Both the position numbers and the translations under genes were made by a program. The notes below the pieces were generated by a model. The model did not search any database. It saw nothing but the letters and a program-made list of their open reading frames with translations, and was not told the origin of the DNA. Shown here piece by piece: positions 19,667-28,837 of a DNA stretch of 64,000 nucleotides. The stretch's first letter is position 1. Each line of letters starts with the position of its first letter. Source of the stretch: Pseudomonas sp. Irchel s3h17 (GTDB lineage Bacteria; Pseudomonadota; Gammaproteobacteria; Pseudomonadales; Pseudomonadaceae); NCBI RefSeq assembly GCF_900187505.1, contig NZ_FYDL01000016.1, positions 1 through 64,000 of the forward strand, written 5' to 3'.

Positions 19667-19889
19667 GGGGTGGCGCCTTGTCGATTGGCTTGGCCGGATC
19701 CGCCGTTGGCTGGCCGTCGGCTTCGTCGATGGCGGCCTTGTGGTTCGGGTCCTGGTCGTCGAACAGGATGCTGTGGGCCGGCCCGTCGAGGTCATCGTAC
19801 TGGCCGCTGTCGACGGCCCAGAAGAAGATGTAAATGGCGATGGCGACGATCAGCAGCGCTGCCGGGATCATCACGTAGAGAGCTGGCAT
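19659..19889 (-). CDS. ccoS: CcoS, cbb3-type oxidase assembly protein
   Basis: CcoS is a small membrane protein needed for insertion of cofactors into cbb3 oxidase. The 76 residues comprise one N-terminal membrane helix (MPALYVMIPAALLIVAIAIY) followed by FFWAVDSGQYDDLDGPAHSIL, which is the family signature, and a polar tail. GGAG lies upstream of the ATG. About 200 bases separate it from ccoI, and that gap is filled by a structured repeat. Confidence 0.95.
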   Translation of the reverse strand: MPALYVMIPAALLIVAIAIYIFFWAVDSGQYDDLDGPAHSILFDDQDPNHKAAIDEADGQPTADPAKPIDKAPPHA

Positions 19890-19964
19890 CTTTACTCCAT
19901 GCCCGCGCGGCTCAGGCCGGCAGCGGACTTTGATTTTGCCTTTTCCTGACATTCGTTTGTGTCC

Positions 19965-20102
19965 AGATCGCGTGAAAACGTAACGAGCGAAGGAAAGACA
20001 AGGCAAAAACAGGCGAGGAAGCGGAGTTTACTGGTTGTAAATGAGCATTCCGAGCCTGTTTTTAACGCAGTATTTCCGAGCGCAGTAGTTTTCACGTGAT
20101 CT
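19965..20102. repeat. Structured 138-bp repeat-like element between ccoI and ccoS
   Basis: The ends AGATCGCGTGAAAAC (from 19965) and GTTTTCACGTGATCT (20088-20102) are inverted repeats with one mismatch. Inside lies a perfect 10-bp pair, AAAAACAGGC (20005-20014) and GCCTGTTTTT (20054-20063), continued by an imperfect stem. The whole segment can fold as one long hairpin and resembles a MITE-like intergenic element that I recall from other Pseudomonas genomes. It contains the stop codon of ccoI (20092-20094). Confidence 0.65.
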
Positions 20103-22497
20103 GGCGAGTAAGGCGCAAGGCATTGAGCACTACGGTCAACGAACTGATGGACATGCCGACGGCGGCCCACACCGGAGTGATCCAGCCGAGGGCGGCAAAC
20201 GGCAACATGAGGCCATTGTACAGCCCCGCCCACAGCAGGTTCTCGATGATTACCCGGCGGGTGCGGCGGGCCAGGCTGAAGGCTTGTACCAGGGCATCCA
20301 GGCGGTTGGACAGCAGCACCGCATCGGCGCTGGTTTTCGCAAGGTCGGTGGCCGAGCCCATGGCCACGCTGATGTCGGCCGCGGCCAGTACCGGCACATC
20401 GTTGACGCCGTCGCCGAGCATCAACACTTTGCGGCCTTCCTGGTGCAGTTGCTTGAGCACCTGCAGCTTGTCGTCCGGACGCAACCCGCCACGGGCTTCG
20501 TCGATGCCCAGTTCTGCCGCGACGCTGGCCACCATCGGCGAACTATCGCCCGACAGCAGCAGGGTACGCCAGCCGCGTGCCTGGCAGGCGGCGAGCAGGG
20601 CCGGTGCGTCGCTGCGCAGGCGGTCATCGAGGACCAGCCAGGCCAGTGCGCCGTTGCTGTCGCCCAGCAGCAGCCATTGACCGGCTTCGTCGGGCATCGG
20701 GGGGACGGCGCAACCGCTCAGTTCGCAGACGAATCCCGGCTGGCCGATGCGCAGGCGCTGCGTGCCGACCAGGCCTTCAAGACCCAGGCCGGGCGTGCTC
20801 AACACTTCTTCGGCGGCCACGGGGGCTCGACCAAAGGCCCTGGCAATCGGGTGTTCCGAGCGGTTTTCCAGGGCGGCGGCAAGCGCCAGGCACTGGTTGC
20901 TGTCGAGGGCCGCCAGTGGGCGGATCGAGCGCAACGCCAACCGACCTTCGGTGAGGGTGCCGGTCTTGTCGAAAATCACTGTGTCGATCTGGTTCAGGCC
21001 TTCCAGCACATGGCCTCGGGTCAGGAGCAGGCCGAGTTTATGCAGGGTGCCGGTGGCGGCGGTGAGGGCGGTGGGAGTGGCCAGCGACAAGGCGCAAGGG
21101 CAAGTCGCGACCAGCATGGCCAGCACGATCCAGAACGCACGGGACGGATCCAGTTCCCACCAGACCAGGCCGATGACCGCAGCGGCCACCAGCGACAGCA
21201 GCAGGAACCATTGCGCCGCGCGGTCGGCGATTTGTGCCAGGCGTGGTTTCTCGGCCTGGGCGCGGTCCAGCAGGCGGACGATGGCCGACAGGCGCGTGTC
21301 CTGACCCAGTGCCAGCACTTCGACGGTCAGCGCGCCCTCGACGTTCAGGGTGCCGGCGGTGACGGTGTCGCCGACGGTACGCGGTTGTGGCAGGTATTCG
21401 CCCGTCAGCAGCGACTCATCGATACTCGACTGGCCGTCGAGGATCTTGCCGTCGGCCGGCAGGGTGGCGCCGGGATGGACCAGCACCTGGTCGCCCAGGC
21501 GCAGTTCGCTGAGCAGAATGCGCTCGCTCTGGCCGTCCGGGCTTAAACGCAGGCACGACGCTGGCAGCAGGTTGACCAGTTGGGCGGTGGCGGCGGCCGT
21601 GCGTTCGCGGGCGCGGCGCTCCAGATAACGGCCGGCCAGCAGGAACAGGGCGAACATGCCGACCGCGTCGAAATACAGCTCGCCGGTGCCGGTGATCGAG
21701 GTCCAGATGCCGGCCAGGTAGGCACCACCGATCGCCAGCGAGACCGACACATCCATGGTCAGGTGGCGGGTGCGCAGGTCGCGCATTGCCCCTTTGAAGA
21801 AGGGTGCGCAGCTGTAGAACACGATCGGGGTGGTCAGGAACAGCGCGACCCAGCGCAGGATCGCATGCAGCTCGGGGCTGAGGTCGATGTTGAACTCCGG
21901 CCAGGTGGCCATGGTTGCCATCATCGCCTGGAACCACAGCAAGCCCGCTACGCCCAATTGGCGCAAGGCCAGGCGGTTTTCGCTGGCCAGTTGTTCACTG
22001 GCGCGGTCCGCTTGATAGGGGTGGGCGGCGTAGCCGATATGGCGCAGTTCGCCGAGCAGTTGGCTCAATGGCAGCTGACTGTCGGCCCAGCGTACGTGCA
22101 GGCGATGGTTGGACAGGTTCAGGCGCGCCTCCGCCACGGCGGGCAGGTTGCGCAGGTGTTTCTCGATCAGCCAGCCACAGGCGGCGCAGCTGATGCCTTC
22201 CATTAATAGCGTGGTTTCGGCCAGGTCGCCTTCGTGGCGTACAAAGGGCTGTTGCACGTCGGCGCGGTCATACAGCGCCAGTTCGTCCACCAGTTGCACC
22301 GGCAAGGCGTCGGGGTTGGCCGAGGCCTCGCTGCGGTGGCTGTAATAGTGTTCCAGGCCACCGGCGACAATCGCTTCGGCCACCGCCTGGCAGCCCGGGC
22401 AGCAGAGCTCGCGCGTCTCGCCGAGGATGACGGCGGTGAACCGGCTGCCGGGCGGGACGGGCAGGGCGCAGTGGTAGCAGGGGGTTGGGGTGGTCAT
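20092..22497 (-). CDS. ccoI: CcoI, copper-transporting P1B-type ATPase for cbb3 assembly
   Basis: CcoI pumps copper across the inner membrane for the CuB site of cbb3 oxidase. In order it shows an N-terminal cysteine-rich part (CYHC, CCPGC), a metal-binding domain with CAAC at 104-107, membrane helices with the CPC motif (TCPCALSLATP), the phosphorylation site DKTGTLTEG, and GDGVNDVPVLAAADI. Length is about 801 residues from the ATG at 22497; another ATG lies 12 bases upstream and neither has a strong ribosome site. Anything further upstream is REPIN DNA. The last codons and stop fall inside the structured repeat at 19965-20102. Confidence 0.95.
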   Translation of the reverse strand: MTTPTPCYHCALPVPPGSRFTAVILGETRELCCPGCQAVAEAIVAGGLEHYYSHRSEASANPDALPVQLVDELALYDRADVQQPFVRHEGDLAETTLLMEGISCAACGWLIEKHLRNLPAVAEARLNLSNHRLHVRWADSQLPLSQLLGELRHIGYAAHPYQADRASEQLASENRLALRQLGVAGLLWFQAMMATMATWPEFNIDLSPELHAILRWVALFLTTPIVFYSCAPFFKGAMRDLRTRHLTMDVSVSLAIGGAYLAGIWTSITGTGELYFDAVGMFALFLLAGRYLERRARERTAAATAQLVNLLPASCLRLSPDGQSERILLSELRLGDQVLVHPGATLPADGKILDGQSSIDESLLTGEYLPQPRTVGDTVTAGTLNVEGALTVEVLALGQDTRLSAIVRLLDRAQAEKPRLAQIADRAAQWFLLLSLVAAAVIGLVWWELDPSRAFWIVLAMLVATCPCALSLATPTALTAATGTLHKLGLLLTRGHVLEGLNQIDTVIFDKTGTLTEGRLALRSIRPLAALDSNQCLALAAALENRSEHPIARAFGRAPVAAEEVLSTPGLGLEGLVGTQRLRIGQPGFVCELSGCAVPPMPDEAGQWLLLGDSNGALAWLVLDDRLRSDAPALLAACQARGWRTLLLSGDSSPMVASVAAELGIDEARGGLRPDDKLQVLKQLHQEGRKVLMLGDGVNDVPVLAAADISVAMGSATDLAKTSADAVLLSNRLDALVQAFSLARRTRRVIIENLLWAGLYNGLMLPFAALGWITPVWAAVGMSISSLTVVLNALRLTRQIT

Positions 22498-22518
22498 GTG
22501 TGCTGTCATGAGAGCTAC

Positions 22519-22650
22519 TGTGGCGAGGGAGCTTGCTCCCGCTCGGCGGCGAAGCAGTCGCAATGCTGCGAACTCGCTGTACCTGAAAGAACCGGTTTGC
22601 AGGTTTCAGGGGCGCTTCGCGCCCCAGCGGGAGCAAGCTCCCTCGCCACA
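22519..22650. repeat. REPIN (perfect inverted pair, GTGGCGAGGGAGC class)
   Basis: A 25-base REP at 22519-22543 is mirrored exactly by its reverse complement at 22626-22650. The intervening 82 bases complete a REPIN of 132 bases between ccoH and ccoI. A hairpin of this size could attenuate or stabilise the message between the two genes. Confidence 0.9.
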
Positions 22651-22656
22651 AGGCAG

Positions 22657-23196
22657 TTACTGCTTCAGGTCTTCGGCGCCTTGCAGCGGTTCGTCGCCCA
22701 GCAACAGGTCTTTGTCGTGGCTGACCTGTTCTTCTTCGAACATGCGCCAGATGTGGTCGTCCTGGGTGCCCAGCAGCTCGATGAAGCGACGGCCTTCAAT
22801 CTTGTCGCTCACCTGGCCGATGTAGCGGCCTTGTTCGGTTTCACTGCGGGTCAGGATGATCTTGCGGTCTTTCTCTGGCTGGGTGGGCGAGATCAGGTTC
22901 AGTTCCAGGGTCTTCGGCTGGCTGTTGCCGGTCAGGTGCAGGTCGACTTCACCGGTCATGCCGTCCAGGTGCATGCTGGCGCGCATCAGCAGGGTCTGGG
23001 CCAGCAGCTCACGGTCCAGCGAACGGTTGATGCCTTTGCCGGCTTCGTAGTAGTTGTCGTTGACCAGGTTGTCCGGGTTGTTCACCGCGATGGTCACCAT
23101 CGACAGGGTCAGCGTTACCGAACAGGCCAGGATAGCGATGATGATCCATGGCCAGAGGTGCTTGTACCAAGGGCTGGTGGCAGTTGCTGCGGGCAT
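22657..23196 (-). CDS. ccoH: CcoH (FixH) family cbb3 oxidase assembly protein
   Basis: This 179-residue FixH-family protein has one N-terminal membrane helix (about residues 15-40, LWPWIIIAILACSVTLTLSM), then NPDNLVNDNYYEAGKGINRSLDRE, the family signature, and a periplasmic domain. FixH/CcoH is required for assembly and stability of cbb3 oxidase. The ATG at 23196 has GAGAG upstream; a TTG 15 bases earlier is less likely. It follows ccoG by 11 bases, so the two are co-transcribed. Confidence 0.93.
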   Translation of the reverse strand: MPAATATSPWYKHLWPWIIIAILACSVTLTLSMVTIAVNNPDNLVNDNYYEAGKGINRSLDRELLAQTLLMRASMHLDGMTGEVDLHLTGNSQPKTLELNLISPTQPEKDRKIILTRSETEQGRYIGQVSDKIEGRRFIELLGTQDDHIWRMFEEEQVSHDKDLLLGDEPLQGAEDLKQ

Positions 23197-23207
23197 GATG
23201 ACTTCTC

Positions 23208-24623
23208 TCAACGAATTTGTGGGCCGATGAATCGGCTCTTGGCTTCAACGTGGACGCTGTCGTCATCGGCATCCTTGAGGATGAATTTCACCTCGTTGGT
23301 GCTCGACGGCAGTTGGTCCGGTGCACTCGACAACTCGACCGGCATGCTGAAAATTTCACCCGCGGCGACCTTGATCTCACGCTTGCCTTGCAGCTTGAGG
23401 TCGGGCAGGCCGGCGGCGTCCAGTACGTAGGTATGGTCGTGCTGGTCCTTGTTCATGATTTTGAGGCTATAGACGTTCTCGATCCGGCCTTCGGCGTTTT
23501 CGCGGTACAGCACGCGGTCCTTGCTGACGTCGAAACCTACCAGCGAGCGCATGAAGAACGCGGTGACCAGCAGGCTGATCATCGCCAGCAACACCAGGGC
23601 GTAACCGATCAGGCGCGGGCGCAGTTTATGGGTTTTTTGCCCGGACAGGTTGTGCTCGGTGGTGTAGCTGATCAGGCCGCGCGGGTACTCCATCTTGTCC
23701 ATGATGCTGTCGCAGGCGTCGATGCAGGCCGCGCAACCGATGCATTCGATCTGCAGGCCGTCGCGGATGTCGATGCCGGTCGGGCAGACCTGCACGCACA
23801 TGGTGCAATCGATGCAGTCGCCCAGCCCTTGGGCCTTGTAGTCGGCGCCTTTCTTGCGCGGACCACGGCTTTCGCCACGGCGCGGGTCGTAGGAGACGAT
23901 CAGGGTGTCCTTGTCGAACATCACGCTCTGGAAACGCGCATAGGGGCACATGTAGATGCACACTTGCTCGCGTAGCCAGCCGGCGTTGCCATAGGTGGCG
24001 AGGGTGAAGAAGCCGACCCAGAAGTAGGACCAGCCATCGGCTTGCCCGGTGAAAAACTCGAACACCAGTTCACGGATCGGCGAGAAATAACCGACAAAGG
24101 TCATGCCGGTGACGAAACCGATCAACAGCCACATCGTGTGCTTGCTGAATTTGCGCACGAACTTGTTGGCGCTCATCGGCGCCTTGTCGAGCTTGATGCG
24201 TTGATTGCGGTCGCCTTCGGTGACCTTCTCGCACCACATGAAAATCCAGGTCCAGACGCTTTGCGGGCAGGTATAGCCGCACCAGACGCGCCCGGCGTAC
24301 ACGGTAATGAAGAACAGGCCAAAGGCGGAGATGATCAGCAGGCCCGACAGCAGGATGAAGTCCTGCGGCCAGAAGGTGGCGCCGAAGATGAAGAACTTGC
24401 GCTCCGGCAGGTTCCACCAGACAGCCTGGTGGCCGCCCCAGTTGAGCCAGACCGTACCGAAATACAGCAGGAACAGCCCGGCACCGCCCATCATCCGCAG
24501 GTTGCGGAACAGGCCGGTGAAGGCGCGGGTGTAGATTTTTTCCCTGGAGGCGTAAAGGTCGACGCTATTGTTCGCGTTCTTGGTGGGCGGGGTAACGTCG
24601 TGTACCGGAATCTGGTTGCTCAT
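23208..24623 (-). CDS. ccoG: CcoG (FixG/RdxA) ferredoxin-type cbb3 assembly protein
   Basis: CcoG is a membrane protein with two 4Fe-4S clusters that reduces copper for cbb3 oxidase maturation. The 471 residues carry several membrane segments, the motif WCGYTCPQSVWTWIF, two ferredoxin cysteine blocks (CIDCTMCVQVCP and CIGCAACIDACD) and a C-terminal immunoglobulin-like periplasmic domain. Tandem ATGs at 24623 and 24626 are both possible. An ANR-like box lies about 165 bases upstream. It leads a ccoG-ccoH operon and follows the two cco structural operons, as in P. aeruginosa. Confidence 0.96.
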   Translation of the reverse strand: MSNQIPVHDVTPPTKNANNSVDLYASREKIYTRAFTGLFRNLRMMGGAGLFLLYFGTVWLNWGGHQAVWWNLPERKFFIFGATFWPQDFILLSGLLIISAFGLFFITVYAGRVWCGYTCPQSVWTWIFMWCEKVTEGDRNQRIKLDKAPMSANKFVRKFSKHTMWLLIGFVTGMTFVGYFSPIRELVFEFFTGQADGWSYFWVGFFTLATYGNAGWLREQVCIYMCPYARFQSVMFDKDTLIVSYDPRRGESRGPRKKGADYKAQGLGDCIDCTMCVQVCPTGIDIRDGLQIECIGCAACIDACDSIMDKMEYPRGLISYTTEHNLSGQKTHKLRPRLIGYALVLLAMISLLVTAFFMRSLVGFDVSKDRVLYRENAEGRIENVYSLKIMNKDQHDHTYVLDAAGLPDLKLQGKREIKVAAGEIFSMPVELSSAPDQLPSSTNEVKFILKDADDDSVHVEAKSRFIGPQIR

Positions 24624-24790
24624 CATTGCATCCCACGGCAGTGGAAAAATGCCTCGGTCAGTACGTGCCGACCGCGGTCAAAAAGGGCTGTAACAGTGGC
24701 GCAATGATACGCCTGTCGCTCTAGGTCAAGGGTGCGACCTTTAGTCGCGTTGGGGAAAAATCCTGGATGGTGTAGCAAATGTAACAAATC

Positions 24791-24804
24791 ATGATGCAGA
24801 TCAA
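24791..24804 (-). promoter_or_regulatory. ANR box upstream of ccoG
   Basis: ATGAT-GCAG-ATCAA matches the ANR consensus at 9 of 10 defined positions and lies about 168 bases before the ccoG start. Confidence 0.65.
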
Positions 24805-24928
24805 TTGACTACAGCCGATTCCCCTTTTCCTTGGCTGCCTGCACATGATTTGGCTCGGGGAGGGGTGTGCAGCGGGTTGGCGCTGCACACCGGTTACCTG
24901 CGTAGTTCACTCCGATGATGCGCTGGCG

Positions 24929-25132
24929 TCAAGGAAGGTTACCGCCTCCGAGAGAATCCAGCCCACTGCTGCCGCGTTTTTTATCAGCGGCGCTTTCGAT
25001 GTCCGCGGACCGTCGTGCTCGGCGCTTTTGGGTGCCGGTTTTGTTAGTCGTTCCAGTTGGTGCAACAAGCTCGCAATTGATTGGTTGGTCGGTGTTGTTG
25101 GGTTCGTTGTCCGTAGTGTTTTTTTTGCTCAT
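24929..25132 (-). CDS. Small hypothetical protein, hydrophilic
   Basis: This 67-codon ORF has a very good ribosome site (AAGGAAG, 7 bases before ATG). The peptide begins MSKKNTTDNEPNNTDQPI and is hydrophilic and basic in its middle (KRRARRS), with a glycine-rich end. There is no signal peptide, membrane helix or cysteine pairing, and only one Cys. I do not recognise a family. It stands alone in an AT-richer gap of 1 kb between ccoG and the ccoP1 terminator, on the same strand as the cco genes. Confidence 0.5.
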   Translation of the reverse strand: MSKKNTTDNEPNNTDQPINCELVAPTGTTNKTGTQKRRARRSADIESAADKKRGSSGLDSLGGGNLP

Positions 25133-25563
25133 GTCGTAACTTCCTTGTTTGTTGGGTCACTGTTTGTCAGCTTTGATCGTGGTAGCTGGAATATTATTAC
25201 TTGGCCGTTGATCAAGCTGAGTGAGAAGTTATCAGTTAGCGCAAGCCTGATCTATTGCCGGTTGATTTCAAAGCGTGAAATTTGTAGTGCATGATGTTTG
25301 TAAAAGCACTCTCCCGGCATATGGTAGGTGCTTCTGGCCCGCAGCGGCTTTGAGGGATCGCTCGTCGATGGCAATAGTGTGGATGCCGTTATTAATTAAC
25401 GGAGTTGTTGTCTTTAATCAGGGTGGTGAAAGTTTTTAATTTAATTTGGTGTTCGAGGGTGAAGGAGGTGAGCGTGATGTGCGGTCCGGGTAATACCGTC
25501 GCTTGAAACAGCCGTTAACCAGGTCGATGAAGTTGTCCGTGTATTCAACTAGCCGTGAAATGC
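25133..25563. other. AT-richer intergenic region downstream of ccoP1
   Basis: About 430 bases of visibly lower GC than the flanking operons. It should hold the promoter of the small minus-strand gene at 24929-25132. On the plus strand it contains a nine-codon ORF with a perfect Shine-Dalgarno, listed separately. I see no repeat and no RNA family I can name. Confidence 0.4.
25477..25506 (+). CDS. Possible nine-codon minigene
   Basis: AAGGAGGTGA, complementary to the 16S rRNA 3' end over ten bases, sits 5 bases before ATG. The frame encodes MCGPGNTVA and ends in TGA. Upstream in-frame GTG codons would add up to three residues. No gene follows on this strand. It may be chance, a leader peptide of a small RNA, or a real micro-ORF. 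Confidence 0.25.
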   Translation: MCGPGNTVA

Positions 25564-25599
25564 AAACGGCCCCGCCAATTCTCATTGGCGGGGCCGTTT
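25564..25599. terminator. Bidirectional terminator after ccoP1
   Basis: A perfect 16-bp stem (25564-25579 with 25584-25599) around a TCTC loop, GC-rich core flanked by A and T runs, lies 22 bases after the ccoP1 stop codon. Confidence 0.92.
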
Positions 25600-25621
25600 C
25601 TTGTTACTTCAAGCGTTTGCC

Positions 25622-26599
25622 TTACTTGGCGTCCGCTGCCTTCTCACCGTGAGACAGGCTGTAGACGTAAGCGGCCAGCAGGTGAACCTTGTCGTTACCC
25701 TGCATTTGCTCTTGCGCAGGCATCTGGCCCTGACGGCCGTAACGGATGGTCTGCTGCAGTTGAGCGAAGCTCGAGCCGTAGATGAACGCTGCCGGGTGGG
25801 TCAGGTTAGGTGCACCCATTGCCGGGGTACCTTTGCCTTCCGGACCGTGGCAGACCGCGCAGTTGGTGGCGAACAGCTTCTGGCCGGCAGCCGGGTCGGC
25901 TTTCGCACCTTCTGGCAGTTTGCGGCCATCGAGGTTGGTCAGGACAAACGCAGCGACGTCGCTGACGCCTTGTTCGCCGATCACGTCGGCCCAGGCCGGC
26001 ATTACCGCGTGACGACCGGCCATGATGGTGGCCTTGATGTCTTGCGGTGCGCCGCCCCAACGCCAGTCGCCGTCGGTCAGGTTAGGGAAACCATAAGCGC
26101 CCTTGGCGTCGGAGCCGTGGCAAACCGAGCAGTTGGAGGCGAACAGGCGGCCACCCATCTTCAGGGCTTGCGGGTCCTTGGCGACCTCTTCAATCGGCAT
26201 GGCGGCGAACTTGGCGAAGATCGGACCGAACTTGGCGTCCGACTTGGCCATTTCCTTTTCCCACTCGTGAACACCGGTCCAGCCAGACTGGCCGTTGGCG
26301 AACGGGGTCTGCTTCTCGTTGTCGAGGTAGGTGTAGCCCGGCAGGATGCCTTTCCAGTTACCCAGGCCCGGGTACAGCACCAGGTAGCCGAGGGCGAAGA
26401 TGATGGTGCCGACGAACAGCATGAACCACCATTTCGGCAGTGGGTTGTCGTACTCCTCGATCCCGTCGAAGGAGTGGCCAACCTTCTCATCTGTCTGTTC
26501 GCTGCGCTGGCCCTTGCGGGTCGACAGCAACAGCCAGGTCAGGGCGAAGATGGTACCCAGACTGAGGACTGTGACGTACAGACTCCAGAACGTAGTCAT
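25622..26599 (-). CDS. ccoP1: Cytochrome c oxidase cbb3-type subunit III (CcoP1)
   Basis: CcoP is the dihaem cytochrome c subunit that passes electrons to CcoO and CcoN. The 325 residues have two N-terminal membrane helices and two CxxCH haem sites (Cys157-His161 and Cys247-His251). Compared with the paralogue encoded at 29320-30273 it carries about 14 extra residues (around 90-103, after GILPGY) on the periplasmic side between the second helix and the first haem domain. Its ATG overlaps the ccoQ1 stop codon. It is the last gene of ccoNOQP-1. Confidence 0.97.
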   Translation of the reverse strand: MTTFWSLYVTVLSLGTIFALTWLLLSTRKGQRSEQTDEKVGHSFDGIEEYDNPLPKWWFMLFVGTIIFALGYLVLYPGLGNWKGILPGYTYLDNEKQTPFANGQSGWTGVHEWEKEMAKSDAKFGPIFAKFAAMPIEEVAKDPQALKMGGRLFASNCSVCHGSDAKGAYGFPNLTDGDWRWGGAPQDIKATIMAGRHAVMPAWADVIGEQGVSDVAAFVLTNLDGRKLPEGAKADPAAGQKLFATNCAVCHGPEGKGTPAMGAPNLTHPAAFIYGSSFAQLQQTIRYGRQGQMPAQEQMQGNDKVHLLAAYVYSLSHGEKAADAK

Positions 26600-26781
26600 T
26601 CTTTGTTACTCCTAGAAGCTTGCTCGACGTGCTTGATGGCTTCGGGATCATCCGCGAAAGGCAGCAAGGTCGCGTCTTCAAACTCGGACTTGCGCTTGGG
26701 GCTGAACACCCACAGGGCCAGACCGATAAAGGCAACCATCACGACAACGGTGCCCAGGCCACGAATCATCCCGATATCCAT
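26596..26781 (-). CDS. ccoQ1: Cytochrome cbb3 oxidase small subunit CcoQ1
   Basis: CcoQ is a single-helix membrane peptide that stabilises the cbb3 complex. The 61 residues have one hydrophobic helix (about 9-26) and the family block [22 protein letters not shown]. It lies 5 bases behind ccoO1 and its stop overlaps the ccoP1 start in an ATGA junction. Confidence 0.95.
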   Translation of the reverse strand: MDIGMIRGLGTVVVMVAFIGLALWVFSPKRKSEFEDATLLPFADDPEAIKHVEQASRSNKE

Positions 26782-26786
26782 CTAAA

Positions 26787-27395
26787 TCACCGTTTGCTTT
26801 TGATGATGGTGCCCAGGCCTTGTAGATAGGCCACCAGCGCGTCCATTTCGGTTTTGCCCTTCACTGCGTCTTTTGCACCGGCGATGTCTTCGTCGGTGTA
26901 AGGGACGCCGAGCGTGCGCAAGACTTCCATTTTCTTCGCGGTGTCTTTGCCGTCGAGCTTGTTTTCCACGAGGAACGGGTAACCCGGCATTTTCGACTCG
27001 GGTACAACGTTGCGCGGGTTGTACAAGTGCGCACGCTGCCAGTCATCGGAGTAACGACCGCCTACGCGGGCCAGATCCGGACCGGTACGCTTGGAACCCC
27101 ACAGGAACGGGTGGTCCCAAACACTTTCACCGGCTACCGAGTAGTGGCCATAACGTTCGGTTTCAGCGCGGAACGGACGGATCATCTGCGAGTGGCAGCC
27201 GACACAACCGTTGGCGATATAAATGTCGCGGCCTTCCAGTTCAAGGGCGGTACGAGGCTTCATGCCCTCGACCGGCTTGTTGGTGACGTCCTGGAAAAAC
27301 AGCGGAACGATCTGGGTCAGGCCGCCGATACTGACGGCGATGACCATGAAGAAGGCCAGCAGGCCAATATTCTTCTCGACTGCTTCATGCTTCAT
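26787..27395 (-). CDS. ccoO1: Cytochrome c oxidase cbb3-type subunit II (CcoO1)
   Basis: CcoO is the membrane-anchored monohaem cytochrome c subunit. The 202 residues start with a membrane anchor (about 9-35) and have one CxxCH site (Cys64-His68, [10 protein letters not shown]). [14 protein letters not shown] and [18 protein letters not shown] are family blocks. Its ATG overlaps the ccoN1 stop codon by one base (TGATG), so translation is coupled. Confidence 0.97.
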   Translation of the reverse strand: MKHEAVEKNIGLLAFFMVIAVSIGGLTQIVPLFFQDVTNKPVEGMKPRTALELEGRDIYIANGCVGCHSQMIRPFRAETERYGHYSVAGESVWDHPFLWGSKRTGPDLARVGGRYSDDWQRAHLYNPRNVVPESKMPGYPFLVENKLDGKDTAKKMEVLRTLGVPYTDEDIAGAKDAVKGKTEMDALVAYLQGLGTIIKSKR

Positions 27396-28837
27396 CAGTG
27401 AGCTCCAACTACGGCAATCTTGGCGGCGGCTTCGGCTTCAGCCGGGTTCGAGGCACGTACGGTACGGAATACGTTGTAGGCCATGAACAGCATGCCGCTG
27501 GCGAAGAACGCACCGCCCAGGGCACGAACGATGAAACCAGGGTGGCTGGCTTGCAGCGCTTCAACGAACGAGTAGGTCAGGGTGCCGTCGTCGTTGATTG
27601 CACGCCACATCAGGCCCTGGGTGATGCCGTTGACCCACATCGAAGCGATGTAGAGCACGGTACCGATGGTGGCGAGCCAGAAGTGTGCGTTGATCAGGCC
27701 GGTGCTGTGCATCTGCTGGCGACCGAACAGTTTCGGGATCATGTGGTAGATCGCGCCGATCGAGATCATCGCTACCCAGCCCAAGGCGCCGGCGTGTACG
27801 TGGCCGATGGTCCAGTCGGTGTAGTGCGACAGCGAGTTGACGGTCTTGATGGCCATCATCGGGCCTTCGAAGGTCGACATGCCGTAGAACGCCAGGGAGA
27901 CCACCAGGAAACGCAGGATCGGGTCGGTGCGCAGCTTATGCCAGGCGCCCGACAGGGTCATCATGCCGTTGATCATGCCGCCCCAGCTCGGTGCCAGCAG
28001 GATGATCGACATCGCCATGCCCAGGGACTGGGCCCAGTCCGGCAGTGCGGTGTAGTGCAGGTGGTGAGGACCGGCCCAGATGTACAGGGTGATCAGTGCC
28101 CAGAAGTGCACGATCGACAGGCGATACGAGTAGATCGGACGCTCGGCCTGTTTAGGAACGAAGTAGTACATCATCCCCAGGAAGCCGGTGGTCAGGAAGA
28201 AACCTACCGCGTTGTGGCCGTACCACCACTGGATCATGGCATCGGTCGCACCGGCGTAGGCCGAGTAGGACTTGAAGAGACTGACCGGCAGGGAAGCGTG
28301 GTTAACGATGTGCAGCATCGCCGTCACGACGATGAAGGCACCGTAGAACCAGTTACCCACATAAATGTGCTTGGTCTTGCGCTTGACGATGGTGCCGAAG
28401 AACACCAGGCCGTAGGTGACCCAGACGATGGCCAGCAGAATGGCAATAGGCCATTCCAGTTCGGCGTATTCCTTGCTGGTGGTGTAACCCAATGGCAAGG
28501 AGATGCCTGCACCGACGATCACCGCTTGCCAGCCCCAGAAGGTGAAGGCCGCGAGGCTGTCGGAAATCAGTCGCGTTTGGCAGGTTCGCTGCACGACGTA
28601 ATAAGAAGTGGCAAACAATGCACATCCACCGAAGGCGAAAATCACCAGGTTGGTGTGCAGTGGGCGCAGGCGTCCAAAGCTCGTCCACGGCAGGTCGAAG
28701 TTCAACTCCGGCCAGACCAGTTGCGAGGCGATGAAGACACCGAGCCCCATGCCAAGGATCCCCCAGACCACCGTCATGATGGCGAACTGGCGGACTACCT
28801 TATAGTTATAAGCAGTCGGACTGATTGCTGTGCTCAT
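27395..28837 (-). CDS. ccoN1: Cytochrome c oxidase cbb3-type subunit I (CcoN1)
   Basis: CcoN is the catalytic subunit with low-spin haem b and the haem b3-CuB centre where oxygen is reduced; cbb3 enzymes have very high oxygen affinity and pump protons. The 480-residue protein has about 12 membrane helices and conserved histidine blocks, including [24 protein letters not shown] and [15 protein letters not shown]. The start [17 protein letters not shown] matches the paralogue; an upstream in-frame extension is not supported. It leads ccoNOQP-1, next to ccoG. Confidence 0.97.
   Translation of the reverse strand: MSTAISPTAYNYKVVRQFAIMTVVWGILGMGLGVFIASQLVWPELNFDLPWTSFGRLRPLHTNLVIFAFGGCALFATSYYVVQRTCQTRLISDSLAAFTFWGWQAVIVGAGISLPLGYTTSKEYAELEWPIAILLAIVWVTYGLVFFGTIVKRKTKHIYVGNWFYGAFIVVTAMLHIVNHASLPVSLFKSYSAYAGATDAMIQWWYGHNAVGFFLTTGFLGMMYYFVPKQAERPIYSYRLSIVHFWALITLYIWAGPHHLHYTALPDWAQSLGMAMSIILLAPSWGGMINGMMTLSGAWHKLRTDPILRFLVVSLAFYGMSTFEGPMMAIKTVNSLSHYTDWTIGHVHAGALGWVAMISIGAIYHMIPKLFGRQQMHSTGLINAHFWLATIGTVLYIASMWVNGITQGLMWRAINDDGTLTYSFVEALQASHPGFIVRALGGAFFASGMLFMAYNVFRTVRASNPAEAEAAAKIAVVGAH

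Noticed and set aside
24845-25294. 149-codon plus-strand frame opposite the small hypothetical gene
   Set aside because: No ribosome site and composition like a chance frame; the minus-strand ORF has much better initiation signals.
25291-25353. 20-codon ORF starting with tandem ATG in the ccoP1-ccoG gap
   Set aside because: No Shine-Dalgarno and no conservation evidence.
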